A stretch of DNA of 9,764 bases from Bacillota bacterium (GCA_023389295.1 JAEWEO010000336.1:1-9764), one strand, 5' to 3'; numbered from the stretch's first letter, positions 1-6,714 are shown. The notes: generated from the letters alone by a model not told the origin. Made by a program: numbers and translations.

Positions 1-2
1 TA

Positions 3-281
3 TTATGTAAAGGTGTAATAAACAGCAATTCCATAAAGCAGTATAAAACCAGGTAAACCTAGTAGCCCATTGGTTATGACACTTACACTATTAATTCCAA
101 CATTAATATTATACCCATTACTTCTTAGCACAAGGTCAAGTATATAGATACCGGCAGTTCCAACGATGGCTCGCAAACCGAAATCTACGATAAGATCCGG
201 TCTCCTCTTTATAATACATACGCCGATAAACACGATGCAGGCTAGAATGATTCCTATTAATATTAAATTCTCCATACCCAT
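3..281 (-). CDS. bofA: BofA-family protein (pro-sigma-K processing inhibitor)
   Basis: A 92-residue, complete, strongly hydrophobic protein. In Bacillus, BofA sits in the outer forespore membrane with SpoIVFA and holds the intramembrane protease SpoIVFB inactive, which delays pro-sigma-K cleavage during sporulation. Visible here are a membrane segment at about residues 5-24, a basic KRRP turn at 25-28, a second segment at about 35-53, and the family-typical C-terminal stretch NGLLGLPGFILL (71-82). The GIN-SVS motif near residues 62-67 resembles the conserved Asn-x-x-Thr of B. subtilis BofA, with Ser for Thr. The length is usual for the family. The start ATG (281-279) follows a purine-rich GAGAGAGAGG stretch; a second in-frame ATG two codons later is also possible. 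The gene is divergent from yaaL, whereas in Bacillus the two run in the same direction. Confidence 0.85.
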   Translation of the reverse strand: MGMENLILIGIILACIVFIGVCIIKRRPDLIVDFGLRAIVGTAGIYILDLVLRSNGYNINVGINSVSVITNGLLGLPGFILLYGIAVYYTFT

Positions 282-525
282 ATTCTTCTACCTCTCTCTC
301 TTCTATTCTAAGATAATACAAATATTATTGATTCATCTTCGCCCTGTGTCATATTATTTAATGTGAATTTTTAATCATAATTCATTAGTGTCTGCAAGTC
401 TGACTTTTTTAATACAACCTATTACATTTATATACCGAAACATCCAATTTATGTTAAAAAATAGAATAATAGGCATAGAACTTGACTATACTATAAACAA
501 ATCATTATGTAAGGTTGGTGAAGCA
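282..525. promoter_or_regulatory. Divergent intergenic region between bofA and yaaL
   Basis: This 244-bp AT-rich gap separates the start codons of two divergent genes, so it should carry promoters for both. On the plus strand TTGACT (482-487) is a good -35 hexamer, but the best -10 I can find (CATTAT, 503-508) is only 15 nt away, so the promoter call is weak. I found no convincing sigma-E type promoter for bofA on the minus strand. The yaaL frame stays open back to position 388, but the in-frame sequence there does not look like protein of the family. Confidence 0.35.
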
Positions 526-735
526 ATGCTGTTATTCTCTAAGAAGAAACCTCCAAAAGATAATTATCTGATTACCGAGATAAATAAGACTAAGGTAGCA
601 ATGGAAGCTGCTTATTCTAATTTTCAAAATGTTGTTGACCCCGATCTGATTGATAGCTGTATCTATGAGTTAAATGCAGTACAAAACAGATATAAATTCT
701 TGCTTAAGCAAGCAAAGGCTGCAGAGCAAAATTGA
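526..735 (+). CDS. yaaL: YaaL-like DUF2508 family protein
   Basis: A small charged protein of 69 residues when started at the ATG at 526. I chose this start because GGTG lies 5 nt upstream and because the product then has the usual YaaL size of about 70-80 residues. It begins MLLFSKKK, followed by a DUF2508-like helical region (about 13-65) and the conserved-looking C-terminal pattern of YELNAVQNRYKFLLKQAK. The family's function is unknown. In Bacillus and many Clostridia it lies between recR and bofA, and the presence of bofA next door supports the call. Here it points away from bofA. It is predicted soluble, with no signal peptide or membrane segment. The longer 115-residue reading from 388 adds a hydrophobic leader with no better ribosome site and is less likely. 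Confidence 0.75.
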   Translation: MLLFSKKKPPKDNYLITEINKTKVAMEAAYSNFQNVVDPDLIDSCIYELNAVQNRYKFLLKQAKAAEQN

Positions 736-752
736 TAATAACTATAAGGAAT

Positions 753-818
753 AAAAATGTCCCAAAACCAGATAGCTAAGGAATCGGAAATCCTCGAAAT
801 CTATCATGTTTTGGGACA
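753..818 (-). terminator. Long structured hairpin, terminator for the fliC-fliS side
   Basis: TGTCCCAAAAC (758-768) pairs perfectly with GTTTTGGGACA (808-818). Inside, after a 2x2 internal loop, GATAG (771-775) pairs with CTATC (801-805), and further in AGGA (779-782) pairs with TCCT (791-794) around an 8-nt loop. Read on the minus strand, the stem is followed directly by TTTTTATT (757 downwards), as in a rho-independent terminator downstream of fliS. Read on the plus strand there is no T-run after 818, so termination of yaaL here is uncertain. The stem is longer and more elaborate than a usual terminator, so it may also be a repetitive element or a small structured RNA. Confidence 0.7.
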
Positions 819-840
819 AGTGCTATCTTAATATTATATT

Positions 841-1320
841 TTACGCGATAAATCCACGGTTTCTATTGTTTGGATCAATATAAGTCTCATTCAGAGTACC
901 TTTACCATAGGTTAAGCCTGCATAGACTTGTTGCGTATTACGCATCATAGGACCGCTGGTGTCTGTTTTACTGACACCTTCAAATCCAACTAACAGCTTC
1001 TTTAACACACTTTGTGCACTATCTAGTGAAGTGGGATTTTGTTTCATTATGGCTGTTATAATACACTTATTAACGTATAGATATAAACTAAGTAAATCAT
1101 AGGAAATTGCATAGTGGTAATCCAATGCTACAATTAGTTCATTTACATATTTCTGTGCCCTTTTTAATTCCTTATCAAAGTTAGGCATGTTATCAGCAGC
1201 ATAGGCATCTCTTGCTTCTTCTATCTCGGTAAGTATCATTTCATATAAGATGACCACGAGCTCGCTTCTTGATGCCTGAGTTACTCTTGCTGTAAATGCC
1301 GAAATCGCCTCTTTTTTCAT
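841..1320 (-). CDS. fliS: Flagellar export chaperone FliS, with C-terminal extension
   Basis: FliS binds newly made flagellin in the cytoplasm, prevents premature polymerisation and delivers it to the flagellar export gate. The core (about residues 5-117) has the FliS four-helix pattern. It includes a TQASRSELVVILYEMIL segment matching the conserved T-x-S-P-E-x-L-x-x-x-L-Y-D region, then the AQKYVNELIVALDYHYAISYDLL helix pair and a LYLYVNKCIITAIM helix. About 40 further residues (118-159), including QQVYAGLTYGKGTLNE, follow the core; typical FliS proteins are about 125-135 residues. Two adjacent ATGs are possible. AGGAGG (1326-1331) lies 5 nt from the ATG ending at 1320 but only 2 nt from the one ending at 1323, so I prefer 1320 (159 residues). 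The gene lies just downstream of flagellin with no terminator between, so they are probably cotranscribed. Confidence 0.85.
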   Translation of the reverse strand: MKKEAISAFTARVTQASRSELVVILYEMILTEIEEARDAYAADNMPNFDKELKRAQKYVNELIVALDYHYAISYDLLSLYLYVNKCIITAIMKQNPTSLDSAQSVLKKLLVGFEGVSKTDTSGPMMRNTQQVYAGLTYGKGTLNETYIDPNNRNRGFIA

Positions 1321-1323
1321 CAT

Positions 1324-1450
1324 ATCCTCCTACTTTCTTTAAGCCGTCAAATCCATAAGCAATCCTTATATCATCCTTAATTTCAAGTTGAAAGGATAAT
1401 TTCAACCAATCCTTTCTCCGAATGAAAAAGCTTTGCTAGTATATCTTCTC
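1324..1450 (-). promoter_or_regulatory. GGA-rich spacer/leader between flagellin and fliS
   Basis: This 127-bp spacer contains no convincing terminator. On the minus strand it carries three copies of AAGGAT plus further GGA motifs, including AGGAGG at the fliS start. ATAAG and CTTAT form a 5-bp hairpin at 1355-1369, with GGA at the stem-loop junction. AAAGGAT (1391-1397) and ATCCTTT (1409-1415) form a 7-bp stem. TTGAAATTA occurs twice (1378-1386 and 1397-1405). GGA motifs near small hairpins are what CsrA recognises, so post-transcriptional control of fliS is possible, but no single site here matches the CsrA optimum. Confidence 0.35.
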
Positions 1451-2995
1451 TTAGGACTGTAGTAAGGATAAAATGGTCTGAGGTCTTTGATTTGCCTGAG
1501 CTAGCATGGAGGTTCCTGCTTGAGCAAGAACATTCTTCTGAGTATATTCTGCCATCTCCTCTGCCATATCAGCGTCTGAGATACGTGAGAGGGATTCTGT
1601 CATGTTCTCTGAGGTAGTATCTAGGTTTGAGATGGAATGCTCCAAACGATTTTGATATGCACCCAGCTTAGAACGAATGGAGGATACGGTGTTGATTGCA
1701 TTATCCAAAAGGGTAATTGCATGTTGTGCACCATCTGCTGTAGCAATATTTATTTTATTAATTCCAAGTGTCTCCGGATTCACCTTAGGAATTCGAACAG
1801 ACATGGTTTGTCCTTCATTTGCTCCGATTTGTAAATCCATGGGACCTGCATCCAATACAGATAAGGTCACATCCACCTGATTAGCCGTATCAGTAGTCGC
1901 TGTCGGGTCTGTGGCTGGAGTACTTAAATTGTAATCCACAAAGGTTGTCTGGACTGCCCCTGGTGTTACTTCCACCACCATAGAAAAGCTATTTCGATCA
2001 GTAATGGATACCTGATTGCCTTTAATGGAAACCGTTGCTGTTTTATCAAATTGGGAGTCATAATCAAGTGTGGCTTTTGCATCAACTCCGGTAGCACTTG
2101 CTTTGGTACTTGTTAATCCCAATAGCTTTGCAAGTTCCGGATCATCACAATATACTTCAATCTTTTGATCGGAGCCATAATCACTGGATATAAATGCAAG
2201 ACATTTTTCACCTTCCCAGGTTGTACTGGTATATCCCGCAAAGTCTAAATTATCCGTTTTTGAAGGTGTGGCACCATCATCAACTGCAAATACTTTAACT
2301 CCAACTCTATCTCCAACATTTCTTAGCTTTGTAAAGATATCGTCTAAGGTATCACCTTCTTCAACCGTGATTGACTCACCGTTGATATTAATGGTTCCAG
2401 TCTCATCACTAGTAACCACAGTATCCACAGCCGCGTCTGTAAAACCGGATTTCGCGCCAATAATAACAGCCTGTCTTGCATCCTGCTCAACTTTAAGAGT
2501 GTAATCTCCGATGGATACGGTATCGGATAGAGAAACAATTTTTACATTGTTATTACTTGCATAGGATTTACGATCAATATTACCGTCAAGTAATGTCATG
2601 GTGTTGAACTCTGTTGTTTCCGATATTCTTGTTATCTCCTGATTTAACTGATCTATCTCTGACTGAATAGCCATACGATCTTCTGCTGTATAGGTACCAT
2701 TGGCAGACTGAACTGCAAGCTCTCTCATTCTTTGCAGCATGGATTCTACTTCAACCATTGCTCCCTCCGCTGTCTGAATAACAGAAATACCGTCGGAAGC
2801 ATTTCTGGAAGCCTGGTCAAGACCTGCAATCTGAGTTCTCATCTTCTCAGAGATTGCCAAACCTGCGGAATCATCCGCTGCACTATTAATACGGTAACCG
2901 GAAGACAATTTTTCCAAGCTTGAATCTAGTTGTTTATTTGTTTTTGCTAATTGGTTATTTGCTTTCAAAGCTGAAATATTATGGTTAATTCTCAT
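1451..2995 (-). CDS. fliC: Flagellin, filament subunit
   Basis: A full-length flagellin of 514 residues. The N-terminal D0/D1 region (1-140) begins MRINHNISALKANNQLAK and contains the SSGYRINSAADDSAGLAISEKM motif. The C-terminal D0/D1 region (about 398-514) contains KLGAYQNRLEHSISNLDTT and ends QTILSLLQS. The middle (about 141-397) is the variable, surface-exposed part. Residues 199-240 fit the flagellin IN motif (TININGESITVEEGDTLDDI), followed by a segment with SSDYGSDQKIEVYCDDPELA. LQRMRELAVQ (87-96) keeps the TLR5-contact residues known from Salmonella FliC (Gln, Arg and Leu). Two cysteines (265, 283) lie in the variable domain, which is unusual for an exported filament subunit. The nearest Shine-Dalgarno-like AAGGA is 15 nt from the ATG, which is long. 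The leader upstream is highly structured. Confidence 0.98.
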   Translation of the reverse strand: MRINHNISALKANNQLAKTNKQLDSSLEKLSSGYRINSAADDSAGLAISEKMRTQIAGLDQASRNASDGISVIQTAEGAMVEVESMLQRMRELAVQSANGTYTAEDRMAIQSEIDQLNQEITRISETTEFNTMTLLDGNIDRKSYASNNNVKIVSLSDTVSIGDYTLKVEQDARQAVIIGAKSGFTDAAVDTVVTSDETGTININGESITVEEGDTLDDIFTKLRNVGDRVGVKVFAVDDGATPSKTDNLDFAGYTSTTWEGEKCLAFISSDYGSDQKIEVYCDDPELAKLLGLTSTKASATGVDAKATLDYDSQFDKTATVSIKGNQVSITDRNSFSMVVEVTPGAVQTTFVDYNLSTPATDPTATTDTANQVDVTLSVLDAGPMDLQIGANEGQTMSVRIPKVNPETLGINKINIATADGAQHAITLLDNAINTVSSIRSKLGAYQNRLEHSISNLDTTSENMTESLSRISDADMAEEMAEYTQKNVLAQAGTSMLAQANQRPQTILSLLQS

Positions 2996-3098
2996 ATTGT
3001 ATTACCCAATTCCTTTCTCTTTGGCAGCCATCCTCCTCCGTGTCCGATGGTTCGCATGATTTGTATATTACAGCTACCTCCATGTAGCTGCTTGTAAT
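2996..3098 (-). promoter_or_regulatory. Structured flagellin leader with candidate CsrA sites
   Basis: This is the gap between the giant upstream gene and flagellin. On the minus strand, arms CAGCTAC (3090-3084) and GTAGCTG (3077-3071) form a perfect 7-bp stem with hexaloop ATGGAG. The string ACATGGAGGT matches the optimal CsrA/RsmE motif [A/U]CANGGANG[U/A] at every position. The outer bases ATTA (3098-3095) and TAAT (3070-3067) can also pair, with a 4-nt bulge on one side. Downstream, CCATC (3050-3046) and GATGG (3032-3028) form a second stem whose 13-nt loop holds GGA motifs and most of an AGGAGG. I saw no clear sigma-28 promoter in the gap, so the flagellin promoter lies further upstream or I missed it. 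Confidence 0.6.
3002..3031 (-). CDS. Possible 9-codon upstream ORF in the flagellin leader
   Basis: The reading frame is MAAKEKGIG followed by TAA. AGGAGG (3037-3032) abuts its ATG and a further GGAGG lies 3 nt upstream, which is closer than ideal. The stop codon ends 6 nt before the flagellin ATG, a distance suited to translational reinitiation or coupling. The only strong Shine-Dalgarno sequence in this leader belongs to this small ORF rather than to flagellin. It may nonetheless be a chance ORF; its length gives no statistical support by itself. Confidence 0.3.
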   Translation of the reverse strand: MAAKEKGIG

Positions 3099-6000
3099 TT
3101 ATTTAGTCTCTGAAGCTGTAATACTATTTTCTGCTGCTGCAATGCTTCGTACAAAGGCTTTTGCTATCTTGTATAATAGCCTCTCCGTATCCGCTCTCAT
3201 AGAGACTTCGCTCTCCTCCTGATTAGGACTATAGCTGCTATTATAATCATTCTCCTTTTGTTGCAATCCAAAATCCATTTGCTTTATCATCAAATGATTC
3301 TCTTCTGCTACCACCTTTAACTCACTCATATTGTTCTGAAGCTGCTCAATTCCTGTTCGGCTGTCACTTCGAATGAATCCTTTTAGCACATCCTCCTTAA
3401 GTGTGAAGTCTGCTTTCACATTACCAAGTTCTTTCGAATATACCGTTACCGCAACCTTACCGGCGGAATGAGAACCTCTTAAAATAGTGAGATTTATATT
3501 GGTTACACCATTTGCTGTCTCCACAGGAATTTGATAGTATTCTTTTTCTGACAGCGCTCGTAAGAATGTCAGCTGCTGACTCATACTTTTTAATTCTGCT
3601 AATTTAAAGTGATTAATCTTTTCATCCTCAGAGATCTGATTCAGTGCCGTATTCGCATCCCTTTCTATTTGTCCATACATCTCTTCCATGGAATGCTTGT
3701 CGATTAATGTATCGGTTAATTCCTCTAAATTCTTAAGACTATTTTCTGATTTTTCAATGTTATTTTCATCTTGCAGCTTCAATAATTTTCTAATAGCTGA
3801 TTCTCCATTGCCTAGTAAATGATTCGCCATCATAATATTAACCGGCGTATTCGGCATGCGATAATCGTTTAAGAATCGAATGGACTGTTCCGCATTCTTA
3901 CATAGTTCACGAATTTGTTGTACTTTTTGTGTGTATACTTCTTCCTCATTCGCAACATCCATCTGTGTTAACTTTAATTGTTCATATAACTTTTCAACAG
4001 AAGTATTTTTTAATGTCTCCCAGATACCAAGCTGTTCGTTTTCTGCAACCATCTGCTGCCATACTTCATTTTCAGAAGCTATGCTTTGTGCCGTTTGTGT
4101 TAGCCTTTGTGGTGATAATTCCTCCTTAACCTGCTTAAGGATACGCTCTAAATACTCCAACTGTTCAGAGGCTGCTGCCTCCTTCGCATTCTCCATAGAA
4201 CTCTGCTGTTCATTTTCATTTAAAAAAGAAGATAATTGAGATGCTATGGTACTAGAAGTACGATTGGAACTTTGTAATAAGCCGAAGTCATCATCAATAG
4301 CCTCTTCAAGACTTCCCTTTTTCATGGTTTGTACTGCTGTCAGAAGATTCTCCAGGGTCACCTTTCGATCTGCTTTTAGAACTGCTCCAAGAGCCGCTCC
4401 GTCTGATTTATCCACTTGATAAAGAAGTCGGTAAATTCCAATATAAGCATTACGCTCCTGCTCTGAAATTCCTTCGGTTTTCTCAAGCTTACGAAGATAG
4501 GTACTATATCTCTCCTGTGAGGTAACTCCCTGCTCCTCTTTCATTTTATCTATTTGTTGATTTAGTTCATAAATCGGTGTTTCAAGAGGATTGATTCCCT
4601 CTTTTATCATGCGAACCGTTACTGCTGGGTGAAAACTTTCCATCAAACTTCTTACCTGCTCATCGTAGGCTTTGACCTGATCGATGGATTCTTTCGTAAT
4701 CTCCATCTGATTATAACCGAGAATTCGAACAGCACGCTGATTTGCCTGGGTATTTTCAATGTCCATCTCCATTAATAAAGAATCCATATTTGCAAAGGCC
4801 TTACGTATGGAATCCCCATACTCACTACTTGGCGTAGTCATTAAGGTTTCATATGCTAATCCTGCTTTTACTAAATCAGCCTGTAGCTTCGTCCCTTCTG
4901 CAAGTAGTCCCGGTATGGTTTGCGTCAAACGTTCGGATAAAGTACTTCCAAGAATATAGCTTGGCAAGTAGGTTAAGGCTTCTACGCTTTTGGTTGTATC
5001 TTTTAAGATCTCAAGAGATACTTCAGTTGCCTCTACTCCTACCTCTTCAAAATAGCTTTTATAATAGTTATTTTCCAGTTCCCTTAGTGCCTCGACAACC
5101 TCCTCCAGTTGCTTTGTCTCTATATGAAAGCCTTTTTTCTCTAGTTGTAAGGCTGCCTTTACGGTCATACTAAGACGAATTTCTTCCAGCTGGCGTTTTG
5201 CCTTGATCTCTTCATATTCCTCATTCGTTACTTCTACCTTATTTGCATCCGTTTGCGTAAGATTCTCATCCTCGTAAATCTTACTATCTTCCTGATGGGG
5301 GGTACTCTCTATCTCTTTTCTATCCAGTTTTTCCTGGATAGAAACCAGATTCTTAATTGTTAGTTCTTCTTTGCTTTGTACCGCTACGGATACGGTATCC
5401 GGCCGAATGCTTTGGACCTCCTCCACAATCTTTGGAGCATTCGCACTTTCCTTTGGCAAAAGTGCAACCTCCGTAGGATTTATCCCCTGCTTCATGCCTT
5501 CTATCATCTGATCCAGTAATCTATTTTGATCAGAGCTCGTCTTCAATTCTTCCAGTTCTTGTTTATAAGTAAAGGTATCCTCTGTTAATGGAAGTTCATT
5601 CTCAAGAAGCCATCTGGCACTTTCCAAATTATCATTATTCACCTCATACCCTGCTTGTGTTATAACCTCATTTACTTGACCCGAAAGGCTACTCCAAGCC
5701 TCCTCCGTTAATGGGCTACTTTGCTGTAATATACTGCTATATCCGGCTTTATAAATATTCTCTACACTAGGCTTTGCACCACTTGATATTAACTGCTTCA
5801 TTGCCCTTTGATTCATAGTTTGGACAGAATTTCCAAGTTCAAGTGCTTTTGATAACTTTGTTATATTCTCTTTGGTTGCCGGAAGGTTCTCTTCCTGTAA
5901 ACGATTGGCAATCTCCTTCTCTCCAAAGGATAGCAGACCATTTCGGTTAGAAATTGTCTCTAAGACGCTATCACTTGCTGCTGCCTTTCTTTTCTTAGAA

Positions 6001-6554
6001 GCTTGATTATCCTCCTTGATCCGGTCAATTGCCTTACTAAGGCCCTCTACTGTATAACTTTCTACCGGAAATCCTTCTTCCTCCAGCTGCATATAATCTT
6101 GCTCTGTTAATTTAAGCCTAATTTCCTCTAATTTATCTATTGATTCTTGCTCTGCTTTTTCTTTCTCTGCTTGCTTAGCTTCCTGCTCCTTCTTAGCCAG
6201 AAAGGCTTCCCAATCAGTATCCTTTACATATGCAGCTTTAAATGCCTTACGATTACTTTCTGTGAAGTCATCAATAAGTTTTAACTCGATATCCTTATGG
6301 GAGGCATTGATTACTTCGAAGGACTTAACCTCCCCCGGTTTCACACTCCCAAGGATATCTTTTGCAGCTGTTACCATATTTCCATTAAAATTAATGGTAA
6401 CTAATTCACCTACGGACACAATGGTTCCGGTGATTTGTTGCCCCTTTTTTAATGCTGACATTTGTGACTCGGAATTCTTTTTCTCAACAGCCACGTTCGT
6501 TGTCAGCTTTGTTTTAATACGCTCACCTATTTCAAATGATGCTGCATAATTCAT
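3099..6554 (-). CDS. Giant FliK-like (DUF6240-like) flagellar-locus protein
   Basis: A soluble, Glu/Lys/Gln-rich protein of 1151 residues with no signal peptide or membrane segment. Residues about 34-95 form a beta-rich module (LKKGQQITGTIVSVGELVTI, ending IELKL) like the N-terminal domain of some Firmicute FliK-type hook-length proteins. Residues about 100-1000 are helical and mostly coiled-coil-like. Residues about 1005-1097 (from YYQIPVETANGVTNINLTIL through FTLKEDVLKGFI) resemble the FliK C-terminal hook domain in strand-helix order. Duplicated anchors suggest an internal repeat: LEEIRL at 142 and 456, NQRA at 248 and 605, GINP at 357 and 653. I recall similar Lachnospiraceae proteins labelled DUF6240. 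Usual FliK proteins are about 400-600 residues. It lies directly upstream of flagellin on the same strand. GAGG lies 11 nt before the ATG. The ruler role is inferred. Confidence 0.6.
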   Translation of the reverse strand: MNYAASFEIGERIKTKLTTNVAVEKKNSESQMSALKKGQQITGTIVSVGELVTINFNGNMVTAAKDILGSVKPGEVKSFEVINASHKDIELKLIDDFTESNRKAFKAAYVKDTDWEAFLAKKEQEAKQAEKEKAEQESIDKLEEIRLKLTEQDYMQLEEEGFPVESYTVEGLSKAIDRIKEDNQASKKRKAAASDSVLETISNRNGLLSFGEKEIANRLQEENLPATKENITKLSKALELGNSVQTMNQRAMKQLISSGAKPSVENIYKAGYSSILQQSSPLTEEAWSSLSGQVNEVITQAGYEVNNDNLESARWLLENELPLTEDTFTYKQELEELKTSSDQNRLLDQMIEGMKQGINPTEVALLPKESANAPKIVEEVQSIRPDTVSVAVQSKEELTIKNLVSIQEKLDRKEIESTPHQEDSKIYEDENLTQTDANKVEVTNEEYEEIKAKRQLEEIRLSMTVKAALQLEKKGFHIETKQLEEVVEALRELENNYYKSYFEEVGVEATEVSLEILKDTTKSVEALTYLPSYILGSTLSERLTQTIPGLLAEGTKLQADLVKAGLAYETLMTTPSSEYGDSIRKAFANMDSLLMEMDIENTQANQRAVRILGYNQMEITKESIDQVKAYDEQVRSLMESFHPAVTVRMIKEGINPLETPIYELNQQIDKMKEEQGVTSQERYSTYLRKLEKTEGISEQERNAYIGIYRLLYQVDKSDGAALGAVLKADRKVTLENLLTAVQTMKKGSLEEAIDDDFGLLQSSNRTSSTIASQLSSFLNENEQQSSMENAKEAAASEQLEYLERILKQVKEELSPQRLTQTAQSIASENEVWQQMVAENEQLGIWETLKNTSVEKLYEQLKLTQMDVANEEEVYTQKVQQIRELCKNAEQSIRFLNDYRMPNTPVNIMMANHLLGNGESAIRKLLKLQDENNIEKSENSLKNLEELTDTLIDKHSMEEMYGQIERDANTALNQISEDEKINHFKLAELKSMSQQLTFLRALSEKEYYQIPVETANGVTNINLTILRGSHSAGKVAVTVYSKELGNVKADFTLKEDVLKGFIRSDSRTGIEQLQNNMSELKVVAEENHLMIKQMDFGLQQKENDYNSSYSPNQEESEVSMRADTERLLYKIAKAFVRSIAAAENSITASETK

Positions 6555-6687
6555 TCTATATCCATCCTCTTTGTAGGGTTTTTAGCTACTACTTTGGTTT
6601 TAAGTATTCGATCATATCAGCTTACTTTGTCTTCTTTTTCATGGTCATTTACTATGACATTTCTGCAAAAAGACTCTTACTGCTTTT

Positions 6688-6714
6688 ATTTCGGCTAAAG
6701 CTTTGAAATACTTA
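6688..6714 (-). promoter_or_regulatory. Candidate sigma-28 (SigD/FliA) promoter
   Basis: On the minus strand TAAG (6714-6711) is followed after exactly 15 nt by GCCGAAAT (6695-6688). The sigma-28 consensus is TAAA, N15, GCCGATAA, so this scores 3 of 4 and 6 of 8 with ideal spacing. Transcription would start near 6680 and give a 5' leader of about 125 nt before the FliK-like gene. Control by the motility sigma factor fits the flagellar location. The -35 element lies in the left arm of an inverted repeat. Confidence 0.5.

Noticed and set aside
136..321. Minus-strand 61-residue ORF over bofA
   Set aside because: Overlaps bofA in another frame and has an arginine/tyrosine-rich composition without family resemblance.
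482..508. Sigma-A promoter for yaaL
   Set aside because: TTGACT is a good -35, but the best -10 is 15 nt away and matches only 4 of 6; mentioned in the intergenic entry and not called separately.
388..525. N-terminal 46-residue extension of yaaL
   Set aside because: The extension has no ribosome site, does not resemble the family and overlaps the likely promoter region; the ATG at 526 gives the usual family length.
1391..1415. Terminator between flagellin and fliS
   Set aside because: The 7-bp stem has no T-run after it on the minus strand and too few G-C pairs; cotranscription is more likely.
3880..4239. Plus-strand 119-residue ORF
   Set aside because: Antisense shadow of the giant minus-strand gene; Cys/Ser-rich, low-complexity product typical of reverse reading of Glu/Gln/Lys codons.
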